Positions 11,290-23,100 of a DNA stretch of 64,000 nucleotides are shown here, in pieces; within the stretch, counting starts at the first letter, position 1; every line of letters starts with the position of its first letter. This DNA comes from Apricaphanius iberus (taxonomy: Eukaryota; Chordata; Actinopteri; Cyprinodontiformes; Aphaniidae): NCBI GenBank assembly GCA_028564705.1, contig JAPXFQ010002718.1, forward strand, positions 1,798,001 through 1,862,000, in the 5' to 3' direction. The translations under genes and the position numbers were made by a program. A model generated the notes under the pieces. It did no database searches, was not told the DNA's origin, and saw only the letters and a list, made by a program, of their open reading frames with translations.

Positions 11290-14200
11290 AGGACAATAGA
11301 AGACATTATCAAGATTTTATCCGTATTGTTTTTCAGAATAATAATGTAATCCCAATCAACTTTTTCTATTGTGAAATCCAGGTTTTACCAATCAAACACC
11401 AAGTAAAACAATCCTGATAATAATAATAATAAATCTAATGCCCATTTGCTGTAATTGTATATTATTAACAAGGTTTTATAAGTCTATCACAGTTTCTGTT
11501 TACTTGGGCGTACCCCGAGTTACTGCTATGGAAGCAATCTGAGTGGTGAGCAGCCTTTATCACTCAGCTCCGCCACAAAACAGGGCAACCCAAGACCAAC
11601 TCCCTCCCCCACCCCTCCCTTGCTTTAAAATAAGAACCTCAAAGGTAGATACAGGGAAAAACACTTATAGTGGCCTATTTTAATAGTTCAAACAATAAAT
11701 ATAACTTTAATTAGATTGATACGCTCCGCGGAAACTATCCTCGCACTACCGCAGAAGATAACTTTCTTACTTCCGCTCTCGGAGGGGGGGGCAGCCAACC
11801 GGGGGCCAAGGATAGAATAGCTAACATGTGAAAAAAATTTGCTCTGTTCAGATTAAATTGAACTTTTTGTCCAATATGCATGCATCACTTTCCTTCCATG
11901 TCCCATATATGCACTACTTCATCCTGGTCCATCACATAAAACCCCTTGTAGAAGTTTTTGGTCATATGAATACTTCTGCAAATGTGTGTACCCTGCATAC
12001 ATAAACCTACACACATTACATATATTAACCCTCTTAGATTGCTTCACAAACAGAACAGTTCCACATAGCTGCACCGTATCAGGCTCACGGCTACTTTTGT
12101 CTGGCGCAATCTGATCCCTCAGCACAAATTAGTTTTTGCATAACTTTCACAATATGCTGCATTAAATCGCAGGTTCGGGGGTATGTGGCGGATGAGAGTC
12201 CCGACTGGCGCAGACGCAGGATGATGGAACAGCTGATAGTGCCGGACGCAGGCGAAAGCTCACTTTGCGTCGCCACCTGTGGTAGCCCAGTGGTTTCCTG
12301 CAGACTTGTCCAGCCATTTCTAGGTTTGCAGACAGCTGGAGGGAGGAAATGAAACAAACGTTCAGATGATGAGGATTCTGTTTGGTAAATGTCAAATAAC
12401 CGGTTGCAGGCAGTGTCTGTATGTCTGTCGGTTGATGCGAGCTGAGGACTGCTGTGTTTGTCGTTTTGGGAAGCAGAGCCGAGAGGAAGTCAACTTGATG
12501 CGTCTGGTGAATCAATAGTTTTGTTCTTGAACACAAGCAGCTCTAGAAAACTGAGGAGAGTACGGTGTTATAGATCAATGTTCTCCACTGTTATCGTTTC
12601 AAAGACATAGAAGTTCACGAGAACATGCTCTTTTTTTTATTTGATTTCTTTTTTTATCACCTTCCAGTAAATCTTCTGGGTTTTTTAAAAAGATACATTT
12701 TACAGAGAAACCTCCAGTTTGTTGACCTCAGTGGAAGTAAGCAGCCATTCCTCAATGAGTCAGCATGCTGTGGTCCATAGTGGCTTCCGTTTCTGTGGCC
12801 ACAGTTCGCTTGCAGAGCGATCAGATGAAAAGAAACTCCTCACAGAGCTTTCTTAAACCATAATCATGAACTTTGCATGCAGTATTCGTCGGCCTGCTTT
12901 ACGTAAGGTGTCATGCATTCACACTCTGCATGTGAACGATGCGCTCGACCAGCTGGATGATCTCCAACTGTGCTTAACGTCAACACCTAAAGTGTATTTA
13001 TAGTGACTGGGTTACTAAAGCTTGTGGAGGGCGGTGTGTGCATAGAGTAATGGTACAAAAATATGTTCATTTATAAGGGAAATGAAATGTTGCTGGCGAG
13101 CACTGCTAATCCAACTCATTTGCTTTTGCTGCTCTTTGAATCTCTTTCTTGCTGTTTCGGGGATACGAGCCAATCGAAGCGATTGTTTGAACTCTCTGCT
13201 CTACATGCTTAACATCTCCTTTTCATCTCCTCTGGGATTTTGGGTTCATAGTTCAAGAGTTACTTGAGCTCAGATCAGCTGCTTCCAGATGTAAAAACAA
13301 AAAAAACCTTGTTGCCACGGTTATGCATCGAAAGCACAGTGTAAGAGTCAAAGCGTAGGAATAGAAATCCTTCCAGCTTCAAACCATCCAAACTCTACTA
13401 AAATACATGTGAGAAAAAGTCTCAAAAAGAAGCTAATCACAACTAAGATAAGAGAGCTACTCCAAAGTGCTGCCACAATCATTCTAGACTAACTGTGTGT
13501 TCCGGTTGTCCTTGGAACTTGTTCTTCTAAGATAAGTTTGCCGGAAAAGATGCAGTGAACTTGTTTTTCCTAACTGCAAGGTTTCAGAGGACCCAGAGAT
13601 TCCACATTTAAACATGGCTGCGTCCAGTACTACCAGGATGTGGTTGTCGTCTATCTTTTTTTTTTTTTTCATTTATATGCTCTTGTTGTTATGGCTGAAT
13701 ACAGGGTTGCAAATATGAAAACTTGTGAACGTCGTCGCAGTGTTTAAAACCACAAAACTTTCTTTGACACAATTGAACGGAAGAAAAAACACTCAGGAAT
13801 ATAATCTTATCTGTCTACGTTTTCTGCATTCCCCCTGGAGGGACTGTAGGTGCAAAGAATACTTGGTCATAAGTTCTTTGTAGTTGAAGCAACATCGCAC
13901 GCAACTTTTGTGGTGGCGTCCTTTTTTTCCGAGTTGGTCAGAACACAAAACGAGCCCCATTTTCGGGTTGGAGATTTCTAATTCCAAGAACAACTGGAAT
14001 GTACTATAATACATGTTTAATAAGCAAAACTAACAATATCCACCATTTGGTCTTTTTTTTTTTTAAGTCAGCAGACTCATTGAAACTGGGTTTATTATGA
14101 TCAGGGTTGATCAGGATTGCCATTTTACCATGGTAACATTAAATGATACAATCCTTATCCATCCCTAGCTTGTAGGGAAGTGTCAATCGAGCAGACGATA

Positions 14201-14440
14201 AATTCCAAGTACTGATAATAACACAGTAATCAGTAAAGATCTGTCCCTTAAAGTTGTGCGTAGCATGCATGAATGAGCATCAAAAGTTCCAAGGAAGATT
14301 GTTTAACACCATACAATGAAACTCTGTGGGTGAAGGTTTACTCATAAGAACTCATACCAATGGCTGCTAACCCCCTATGAATGATTTTCGGACCATTTCC
14401 GACTGCCTTGATAGGGTTGTCCAAGATTTTCTACAAACGG
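11290..14440. other. Intron 1 interior, no gene or clear element
   Basis: Mostly unique-looking intron with scattered poly(A)/poly(T) runs. The open frames at 12091-12536 (minus) and 13082-13267 (plus) show no known domain, no splice logic and no conserved motif. Parts of 12700-13300 have balanced composition and could be conserved non-coding DNA, but nothing in the sequence alone supports that. Confidence 0.4.
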
Positions 14441-14560
14441 GTAGAGATGTTCCGATACCATTTTTTTTTTCTTTCTGTCCGATACTGACATCTGGGGTTT
14501 AGGTATCTGTAGATACAGAGTACTGATATGACTCTGCTGGTTGTCGTTTGTATCCTTTAA
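14440..14560 (+). repeat. Short TATCGG-family fragment
   Basis: The block 'gatgttccgatacca', a poly(T), 'gtatctgtagatacagagtac' and 'tgatatg' matches one end of the family found at 10940 and 17940. It is severely truncated. Confidence 0.4.
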
Positions 14561-14769
14561 GAAAGCAAACTCCTTGCGCATGATGCTAAGCCAAATGCTT
14601 TACAAGCATGCTGGTTTTAAATTTAGCACCATTTGTATTACATCTGGAAACTTTGGCCAGGCATTTTAGGCAACGGGGTTTGCTTTATAGCAATGTGAAA
14701 AACCCATCATGCAAGATTTTGTCACTGCCTGTGTCTGTGTGTGGTAGGGTAGGAAAAGAAATAGCATGG

Positions 14770-15200
14770 CAGTTTCGATCTTCGTCCCGCCTCTGACATC
14801 TCTTGCCTCATCCTGGAATCAAAGCCCTCTACATGTCATCTTGTCCCCCCTCCCCACGCTGCTTGTCAAGGTCTGCCTTCCATCTTTGCTTCCCTTCATA
14901 ACTTCTATTATCGATTCCTCGCTTACCTCTGGAATTGTTCCCACTGCCTTTAAATCTGCATCTGTGACCCCCATATTGAAACATAGTGGTTCTGACTTTA
15001 ATGTTTTCAATAATCTTCGTCTGATTTCAAACTTACCATTTATTTCGAAAATCCTAGAGAAAATGTTTGTCCAGCTCCAGTCTCATTTAACCCTCAATAA
15101 TCTACACAAAAGGTTCCAGTCCGGTTTTCGACCCTTCCATAGTACAGTAACAGCTCTGTTAAAAATGACTAACGACCTTCTGCTGGCAGCTGATTCTTGA
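14770..15200 (+). pseudogene. L2-clade LINE reverse transcriptase fragment
   Basis: An open frame on the + strand encodes a partial LINE RT of about 143 residues. Visible blocks are 'SIIDSSLTSGIVP' with 'SVTPILK', 'RLISNLPFISKILEKM', and 'FQSGFRPFHSTVTALLKMTND'. These match the fingers and start of the palm of L2-type RTs (compare '[15 protein letters not shown]' and '[15 protein letters not shown]' in the copy at 36552-38622). It ends just after 'NDLLLAADS', before catalytic motif A, so the copy lacks all RT active-site aspartates and the endonuclease. It lies in intron 1 of tlcd4 in sense orientation and is dead. Confidence 0.8.
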
Positions 15201-15204
15201 GTCA

Positions 15205-15900
15205 ATAAAGTGTATTTCAGTTACTAAATCTCCAGGCTTTAGACGGAGCCGAAAACAACTAGCTGAGTCCATTATACAGATCTTTCCAGCCCAGTATATA
15301 AAAAAGCAGTGGGTGTTGTTTGCACCCGTTTACTGAACATTCTGAGATGCTACAGATCAATTAATTAACCAAAAAATGCCATTATAAGATTTCATAAGCA
15401 GCTTGATAAATGGCTAACACATTAGCATTTAGCCGCTTCTCTCTCCATCAGGCGTCTTTGTTCTTTGATCCAGCTGCTGTTCTTTAGGAATGTGGAATAA
15501 AATCCTGTAATCCATGGAGCCAAACAGGCGTTTTCACAGAGAAAGTAAAAAATCCAACAAAAAAAGTGATTTAATCTGCCAAAAACCGAAGCTGCCATGA
15601 GCTGTTAGAAAGAGAAGGGTGTCTTTGAACTCTAGCAGAGGTAAGCCGCTCTGCCTGCAGGGGCGGTGTAGACACCTCTAGCACTCAGCTTTCAGTTAGT
15701 GATGTCACTAGTTGAACACTCAGTCATTTTTCTTGGAGAGGGAGGGAAAGCTGCTCAGAGAGCAGAATTCAGGAGGATTCCTGAGACATGCATGAATTAA
15801 GCCAAAAACCACTCTGGTGGGGGTTTTTTTATGAGAAAATTGCATTACCAGATGGTTGAAAACTCCAAAACTTGATTTTGCATGATATAGGGCCCTTAAA
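15205..15900. repeat. About 700-bp interspersed repeat, copy 1 (inverted partner of 28840-29475)
   Basis: Blocks such as 'gtgttgtttgcacccgttta' (about 15315), 'agcagctgctgttctttagg'-like sequence and 'ctctgcctgcaggggcggtg' reappear in reverse complement at 28850-29475. The right edge has 'gatatagggcccttaaa'. There is no long frame and no target duplication, so the class is unknown; it is probably a non-autonomous DNA transposon. Confidence 0.55.
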
Positions 15901-15909
15901 CACCAACAG

Positions 15910-16010
15910 TAGGCTTAAGTCCAATGGTCCCCTACTGCTGAAAAAATGAATGCGAGTCAATGAGGCAATAAGTTATTTTCTGATCCCCATTTGAATGCGG
16001 CATGGATCGA
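15910..16010. repeat. Interspersed repeat block shared with 48500-48622
   Basis: The run 'gagtcaat...agttattttctgat.ccc' followed by 'gcggcatggatcgaac' occurs here and at about 48560-48617 in the same orientation. Only about 100 bp is shared, so these are fragments of a longer unknown family. Confidence 0.45.
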
Positions 16011-16120
16011 ACTGGGGCTGCCACGATAAGTCGATTCATCACAACAATGTCGACAACCAGAATTGTCGATAACAAATGTATTTTTTGACGTCATGGTTTT
16101 TTTTTTTTTTTAAAAGCCGT
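16010..16120. repeat. hAT-like terminal fragment
   Basis: 'ggggctgccacgataagtcg' followed by 'tgtcgacaaccagaattgtcgat' resembles the widespread fish hAT ends that begin with a GGGCTG(C/T) sequence and carry GTCGA subterminal repeats. No matching right end was located. Confidence 0.35.
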
Positions 16121-17033
16121 TGTTTTTCTCTTAAAACTGCGGCTGTACCGCTCACTGCTCTCTATATCCTGTATGTCTATGGCTCCGTCTGCCTCTCTGT
16201 CCCTGACGCACATACACAACAGTGAAAGAACAGCATACTTTGAATGCTTAGGCTTTATCACAGTAAAAATATGAATACGAGAAACAAGCCAAACTTTTTG
16301 GAATTGTTTTTATTCTCGTGTGGGTCAATCCCATGAAAATCCTTCTAAAACCCTTTTTAGTTGCAACATGACAAAGTGTCCAAGGCATATTAGCACTTTT
16401 GCAAGGCCCCGTAATGCCCAGATGATTTAAAGCGGACTATAGGAATAATGAGCGGCATTGTGGAGGCGAACTGCGGCTTTAACGCCTGTTTTGCGAACCA
16501 CAGCGCCTCGTGAGCCGGACCACTTGCTTCATCTCAGAAATCCTCTTTTCTCTCTCTGCAGAGTCTTTGTTTTCTGCTCGGGGATTTCTGCTGTGTCCCA
16601 AACAAGTCGCCGTAATCCGCTTGCAAAGTATGCATAATGAAGACCTTTTATTCCAAATGCAGCTCCTATGCTGCCTACCGGATTCAGACCTTCAGTCATT
16701 TCCTTTTTTTTTTACTCCACTCTATAGATTCTGTCTCGTCGCCTGTTAACTCTACTCTTTCTTTCGTCTTCAATGTACAGCTCAGCTGAAGCTCTCCTGT
16801 TGCTCACATTAGACGCTGTGTGTTCTAGTTTAGCTTTTCCTCCCTCTGTCTCTCTCCTTTTTCCTGTTTGGCTTCATGGACCTGATGAACACTCACACAA
16901 GCCTCACCCTCCTACCACCGCTCTCGCACAAGTTTCTCTGCTGCCGCTGTGCAGCATGACTGACAGCGATCGACACCAACCTGTCCGTGTGGATCCCTCA
17001 TTCTCATTGCCTCCCCCTCCCTGTCGTGTTTAG

Positions 17034-17186
17034 GTGAGTGATGGAGACGAGAGAGTTGAGCGTGGTGGCTGGCAGCTTCGTGGGGTTCCAGCTCCTCTTC
17101 TCGGTGGCCAGTCCGCGCCTCTCCTTAGCCGTCACGCCGGGTTACCAGCGGCTTCCTCCCACCAAGCTCACCGAATGGAACTCCAG
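17034..17186 (+). CDS. tlcd4: tlcd4 exon 2 (first coding exon)
   Basis: The acceptor is a pyrimidine-rich tract ending GTTTAG at 17033 and the donor is CTCCAG|GTGCGT at 17187. ATG is at 17041, seven bases into the exon, and 48 codons plus two bases follow. The residues show a short polar N-terminus, a first hydrophobic segment (about residues 8-31) and the family-typical 'KLTEWNSR' end, which is completed across the splice. No other ATG lies in frame within the exon upstream. Phase 2 at the donor is matched by exon 3. Confidence 0.9.
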
Positions 17187-20100
17187 GTGCGTGGGAAAAA
17201 AAACTGCTAACTTTTAACCCCTTCCCATTCATGTCGATGTTCTGTGGCATAGCAAAGTTAAAAGAACACCTATAGAGTGCCTATCTCTGACTAAGCAGCT
17301 CAGTCCACCCCTCCCCTTATCAAATGTTGTTAATTTTTCTTTTTTTTCTTTTAAATACCTTCAACATCTGGAGTCACACTTATATCATTATCTGTTCAAT
17401 AGTTATTCAAAAAAATTATTTTTGGTAATGAATGTTTTCTTCTGGATCTCCATAGCTTTTAATAATGCATGAAATTGTCTAGCACACTAAAGATTCCATA
17501 GTATCTTGGTTATACTTTGGTGTTTCTTTTCATGTCTACACCATAAGCTGTCCCCTTGGAGTTATCAAAACACCAAACTTCCCCTCTTTTTCTGAAATAT
17601 TATTACATCTTGTTTTGAATCACAGTATCTGGAATTTTTGGCAGGTTCTGGATCAGTCTTTGATATCTTGCAGAACCTGTTGGAAGGTTATCCTGGGGTT
17701 TTTTTCACTAAGCACCCTGGCTATTTATTGTGGAGCTACAAGCACATCTGCTGAAAATTGCCCCAATCTTCCAATGATCCTGAATCGTAACAAAAAAAAT
17801 CCTTGATCCAGACGGTGAGCCGGATCAAGCCCAGAGTCAAATCACTTGTTCCTGGTCTCATTGCAAACATTTCCTGAAACTGTTTCCAAATCCACATACA
17901 ACTTTTTGAGTTCTGTGGATCACTAACAGAAAAGCCCTTGGTATGGATCCACTCATAGTGGTATCGGGGCCGATTCTTATGTACTGTACCAACTGAAATT
18001 TTTCGTTTTGTGGTTATTTCTATTAAAATATATATCTTTTAAAACTAATTCACCATCATTTGTTTTAACAAACCGAGAAGATAATAAAAACCTGTCTTCT
18101 AATTTTTTTGCATTTTTTTTTTTGTGTGGTTATGTTGCTTTTGGCATCTCTGTATCTGCAAGTACTCACTTCAGGTATCTGTATCATATTGGTTTGAAAA
18201 AAGTGGTATCCTTGCATCCCTAGCCCTGTGGAAAACATAATGTTGCAGGTCCAAATCAAAACAGATACTCTCTATTTTGGGCGCTTGTTGACGCCCTTTA
18301 AATTACAAGTAGGAACCCATAAAATATATAAGTTTTAAAGCGAAAGGAAAATTGTTTTTACTGACTTTCTGATGTTAATTGAAACATTTACGGCTTAGGG
18401 TCAGTTAGGATTTATTTTTGCCAAATGCATCAATCAATCAATCAAGTGCCGTTTACACTCCATGACTTTCGTTAAATGGTTTAGCATTTCATACAAATGT
18501 TTGCAGGGATGAACGTGGCACCCTCAGGCGTCTGAGGTGAATTCATCCACAGATTGGCATCAATAAACCAAATGTGCAATCAGATGCTTACAAAGCCACA
18601 TAATCATCATCATCCCAAATTGTTTAAAGGCATGAAAAAAGTGATGACAGAATTCCCTCGATGATGAATTCTGGCATTAAACAAATAAAAATAGTTTTAT
18701 TTATCCGAAGTAACATAAAGCAGGAAAAGTTTAGTCTAACTGAAGGCCAGACGGTAAAGGGAAAGCACGTTTATGTGTCAGTTTCATACAGTATCTGGTT
18801 TCGACTGTATCTATTCTAAATCAAAGCAGGTTATTGGATCAAGTTAACCTGTTTTTGTTTTATATATATTTTTTTCCTTTGTTATACCGGGAATAAACTT
18901 GCTTTTTAACCTTGTGTAACGTCGCGTTGACACAAGCAGCAGACTTTGCTTTGCTTTGCTTGTGTACTCCATGTACTACTGGAGAGTTCCATGAGGGGGC
19001 AGAGTACAGAACTCAGACTGGATAGAGTGCAAGATTTGTAGGGTAGAAATAAAACAAACATGGCCACTACAGAGGAGATAATCCGTGGTTAAATTTTCCG
19101 ATTATGACAGAAAGACAACAGCGGTGTCATAATTGGTATGTAGGACTATATTTACCATCATTCTTTCTTGTTTTTCTTACCGTTTTTGCCACAGTTGGTC
19201 CAGTGTGCGGCCGGATGAATGGAGGTCTAAAACCTTATTTGCATAATGCCGCGTGCGGACCAGTGTTAACGTTAACGAAAAGGAACGAAATAACGAAAAC
19301 TATAAGTAATTGTTAACTGAAATAAAAATAAAAACGAGAATTTGAAACTAAAACAAACTGAAACTGTAATGAGTGCTCACAAAACTAACTAAAACTAACT
19401 AAATTTAATGAGAACATGTGCTTAGTTTAACGAAAAGACTAAAACTTATAAAAACTAAACTGAAACTAAGCATTTTCAAAAAACTATAATTAAACTAAAC
19501 TACCTAATAAATGTTAAAAACTAACTAAAACTAAAATAGTATTTGAAATCTTAAGTCAAATCTAAATAAAATCTAAAACTATTGAACATTTTAAAACTAT
19601 TACAACCCTGGTGCGGACGCGTCGCGTTAATTTCAGAAGACACGCAAAGAAACGACGCTTAAAACAAACGCAAGTTATGTGGAGCAGCCATGATGAGCAC
19701 GCTTGCTTGTAATTAAAAGTTTATTCCTGGCCTTAGAAACGTTCAGTTCCAGTAAAAAAAAAGGTGTTTTATTAAATTATACGATTAAAGCGCATGGGCT
19801 GCACTTGAGATATATTTTCTACATTTTGATAGTTGTCGATCATTACCGATATCAAGTCAACGGCATGCACTGTCTGAAGAACTTTAGGTTTTGCAAAACG
19901 AGTTCGGCAAGGCGCACCAAAGCACATTTTATTTAGATTTTCAGTGTAGATTATAAAAAAATCAATTGTTAAAATTTTTGTGTACTTACTAAGCAAGTTT
20001 CTTTATAACTAATTATATTATTTATAACTTTTCAAATTATCTTCATTAAAATTGTTTTAAACGTTGCAAAAATATTTACATTAAATACATTTAAAGGAAT

Positions 20101-23100
20101 AAAACGGTAGATGCTGTAATTATAAACATGTTGATTTCATTTAACATTTTTAATCAAATTAAAATCTAAAATTACTTTTTAAGATTAACAATTACCTCTG
20201 ATTGATTTTTAGGATCAGGCAAATAAACTCTGCCTCCTTTTCCAGAATAGACCAGATCTTGATTGAAACACTTTTATTTTGGGTAGTTGGGGTTTTTTAT
20301 CAGATCGGGGGCCCCTGAGTCAAAATCTGCTTAGGGTCCCATAAGACTTTGGACCGGCCCTGCATCCAGGATCTTACGTCGCCAACATCCACTCATGCCG
20401 CCGCACCTGGGTAACAATAAAAAGGGAACCACCGCAACCATCCAAAAGGACCCGACATCCAACGCGCAACGCTACTTTTTGTAGAACAACAGATGCCATC
20501 TTTGCGCTAGTCAGGGACAGGAAGAGCTCCTCGCTCTCCAGCGGCTTAATCAGGCCTCACAGACCCACAAACGAGGACTTTTGTCTTTGCTGCTCACAGC
20601 GGTAGCAGCAGCAAAAGAGCCAGACCTAGCTAGCTATCTGTGAGGGGCAACACACTACAGGTCAGCTGGCTGAAAGACAATTCTTCCAGGTTTCCATGGT
20701 TGGTTCAGACCTGAGGTTTTGGTCAGAAGGAAATTTGTCTATCAAGCACTTCTATAGCTTGGAGGAACTCTGACTTCTTCTTCCTGGCAGTTCTCCTATG
20801 ATGTTATTCAGTCGCCCATTCAAACGGCTGCTTCAGCCTTTCCACCTTCCCCAAACGGAGCGCTTGAACATTCTCTCCGTCCCACACATGTGCACTCAGG
20901 ATACACGCTGGTTGGTTTCGCCTCAGAGGGGTTTAGAGTTTCAAGCAGAAACCTCTGGGAGGAGGGGTTCGGGTTCAGAGGGCAATCACTGGTTGTGCAA
21001 CATCGTTTCACTGACCCTGTTGCATGCGTCCTCTTCTCTCATTTGTTTGCCGTCGGCCTGCTCTCAGAGATGATCCTTTCACTCGCCCGGCAGCTGCTGG
21101 CACCGGCTCGTTTGACCACAAGAGAAAGAGCGGAGTGCATCGGCCAGGAAGTCTGAAACAAGTTTGAGGCAAAGCATCTGCTAATGGGTTCCCTTTCTGA
21201 GTGCTTCACCATTGCATAAGACCCAGCTCTGAGTGTCACTGTCGGTTATGTAACCAGGACTTAAGTGCAAGGACAGAAGTGTGAAGAACTTTGAAGAGGA
21301 AGAGCATAATGCTGAATGAAGTTTGACAAATACAAATTATATTTAAATGATATTTTTGACCTTTAACATAGTGCTTTACAAAAAAAATTTGATAGACCAA
21401 CAGTTATTAATATTCACCCACCTTTACTCTGAACTTTACCAAGACATTATGGAAGAAACCTAATCTCATCAGAATCAAACTTTCTCTTTGACTCTACAGC
21501 ACTGAATTTTTATCTTGCACAATGATGTCAGAATTTTTAGTTATTTTTGCTTTTAATTTGCCTATAAATGTGGTGACCTTTTGGAGACCCAAGCCTAAGT
21601 GATCTGCGTGATGTCCAGTCCAGTGGCTTATTATCCAGCCCAGTTTTGCTCCTTTGACAGGGTATCTGTGGGAACTTGAAAAGTATTAAAAGTTGATCAA
21701 TTTCTTTTAAGAAAAATATAGTAAATTTGGTTAGTATCGACATGTTTTTAAAATAGGTTTGTCTATCGAGATGGATGAGATGCTCCCCCCCCTCTCCCGA
21801 AGCGCTTGTGTCACATGATCAGAGGAGCATAATTTGATTGGTTAAAAGCGGCTCGACTCGGTCTGATGCTGATTACGTTGTCTTGTGTCACCAGAAGGTC
21901 ACCACAGTTGCAGAATTTTTTTTGCTGCAAATGTAAAGTTTAAAAAAATCAAATGAAATCATCTACTTTATTGTACAGGATAAAAATTTTGGGATTACAA
22001 ATTAAATGTCTGCGGGGGGGGGTCAGATTTTCCAGAGCAAAACCAGAAGCAAACCTGTTATAGGATGAAATAATTAACACTGAAACATTTTAGATCAGAG
22101 ACAGGAAGTCCAGACCTAAATCGAACATTCTGCATTCAGTCTGACTGGGATGAGCTGTTTTCCAAAGAAAAACATGTGGGAAAGTCTTCGTAGTGGGCAA
22201 GATAAAAGGTTTAAGGTAGGAATGATGTTGACTATACCACGATTATGCATTTTCATCAAGCTGTGCATAAATGTATGTACCTGGTACTTACTTTGTACCA
22301 AATACACAAGGATACTGATGTTCAGTGTTTGTCGTCACACTGGAAAGTTTAGTTTGTTATTCATTTGATGGAAAAGAAGCCTGTTGAACTTTTAGCATGT
22401 TTAATTCAAATGTATGCAGGTTCCTAGTGTTATATTAAATGTAGAAATACGTAACCAGGAAAGCAGACAATTTGAACTTTTATATTTATCTTTTATTTAA
22501 TTAAAAATATATTTATCGTTGTTGTGAGAATTTTTGACATTATTTTAAAAAACTATTAAATTTTGTTTTAAATTATTTGTTCTTTAAGCCTTTTTGAAGT
22601 TTTTCTGTTGTAATGTATCTGGAAAGTGAAAATCTTTATAAGCGGTCATTTTGACATACATAAACAATAGTAATATACTGCGATATCGCCCAGCCCGTAG
22701 AAAGTCTAGATCTTTACAGCTGTTAGAACCAAACCATAAGGTTATTCTGCAAACTGCTGATCCAGGAGGTCTGAAATCCAGTCCATACTTTTTTTGATAT
22801 TATTTATATTGTTAAAAAAACCTAACATTTTTCCTTCTCTTCACATACACTTCCAGTATTAGACGTTTGTGGTTGTATTAAGATAAAATAGGGAAATATT
22901 TAGTTTCCATTCCCTTCTTATCAGTACCTTTAGGCTTCATACCAGTGCTTTTCTTTTTACAGTGACGTAAAAATCAATAGGCCGTCCATCATTTGGACAG
23001 ATTACAATACACACACCCCATTGGCTGAAGTAGGGCTTGTTCTTCCAGTGTCTAGAGGAAAACCTAAACCACCCTGAGAAGTTAGCTTTCCGTGGGAAAA

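Noticed and set aside
12162..12536. 124-residue minus-strand frame in intron 1
   Set aside because: No domain, no codon-use contrast with its surroundings and no plausible splice partners.
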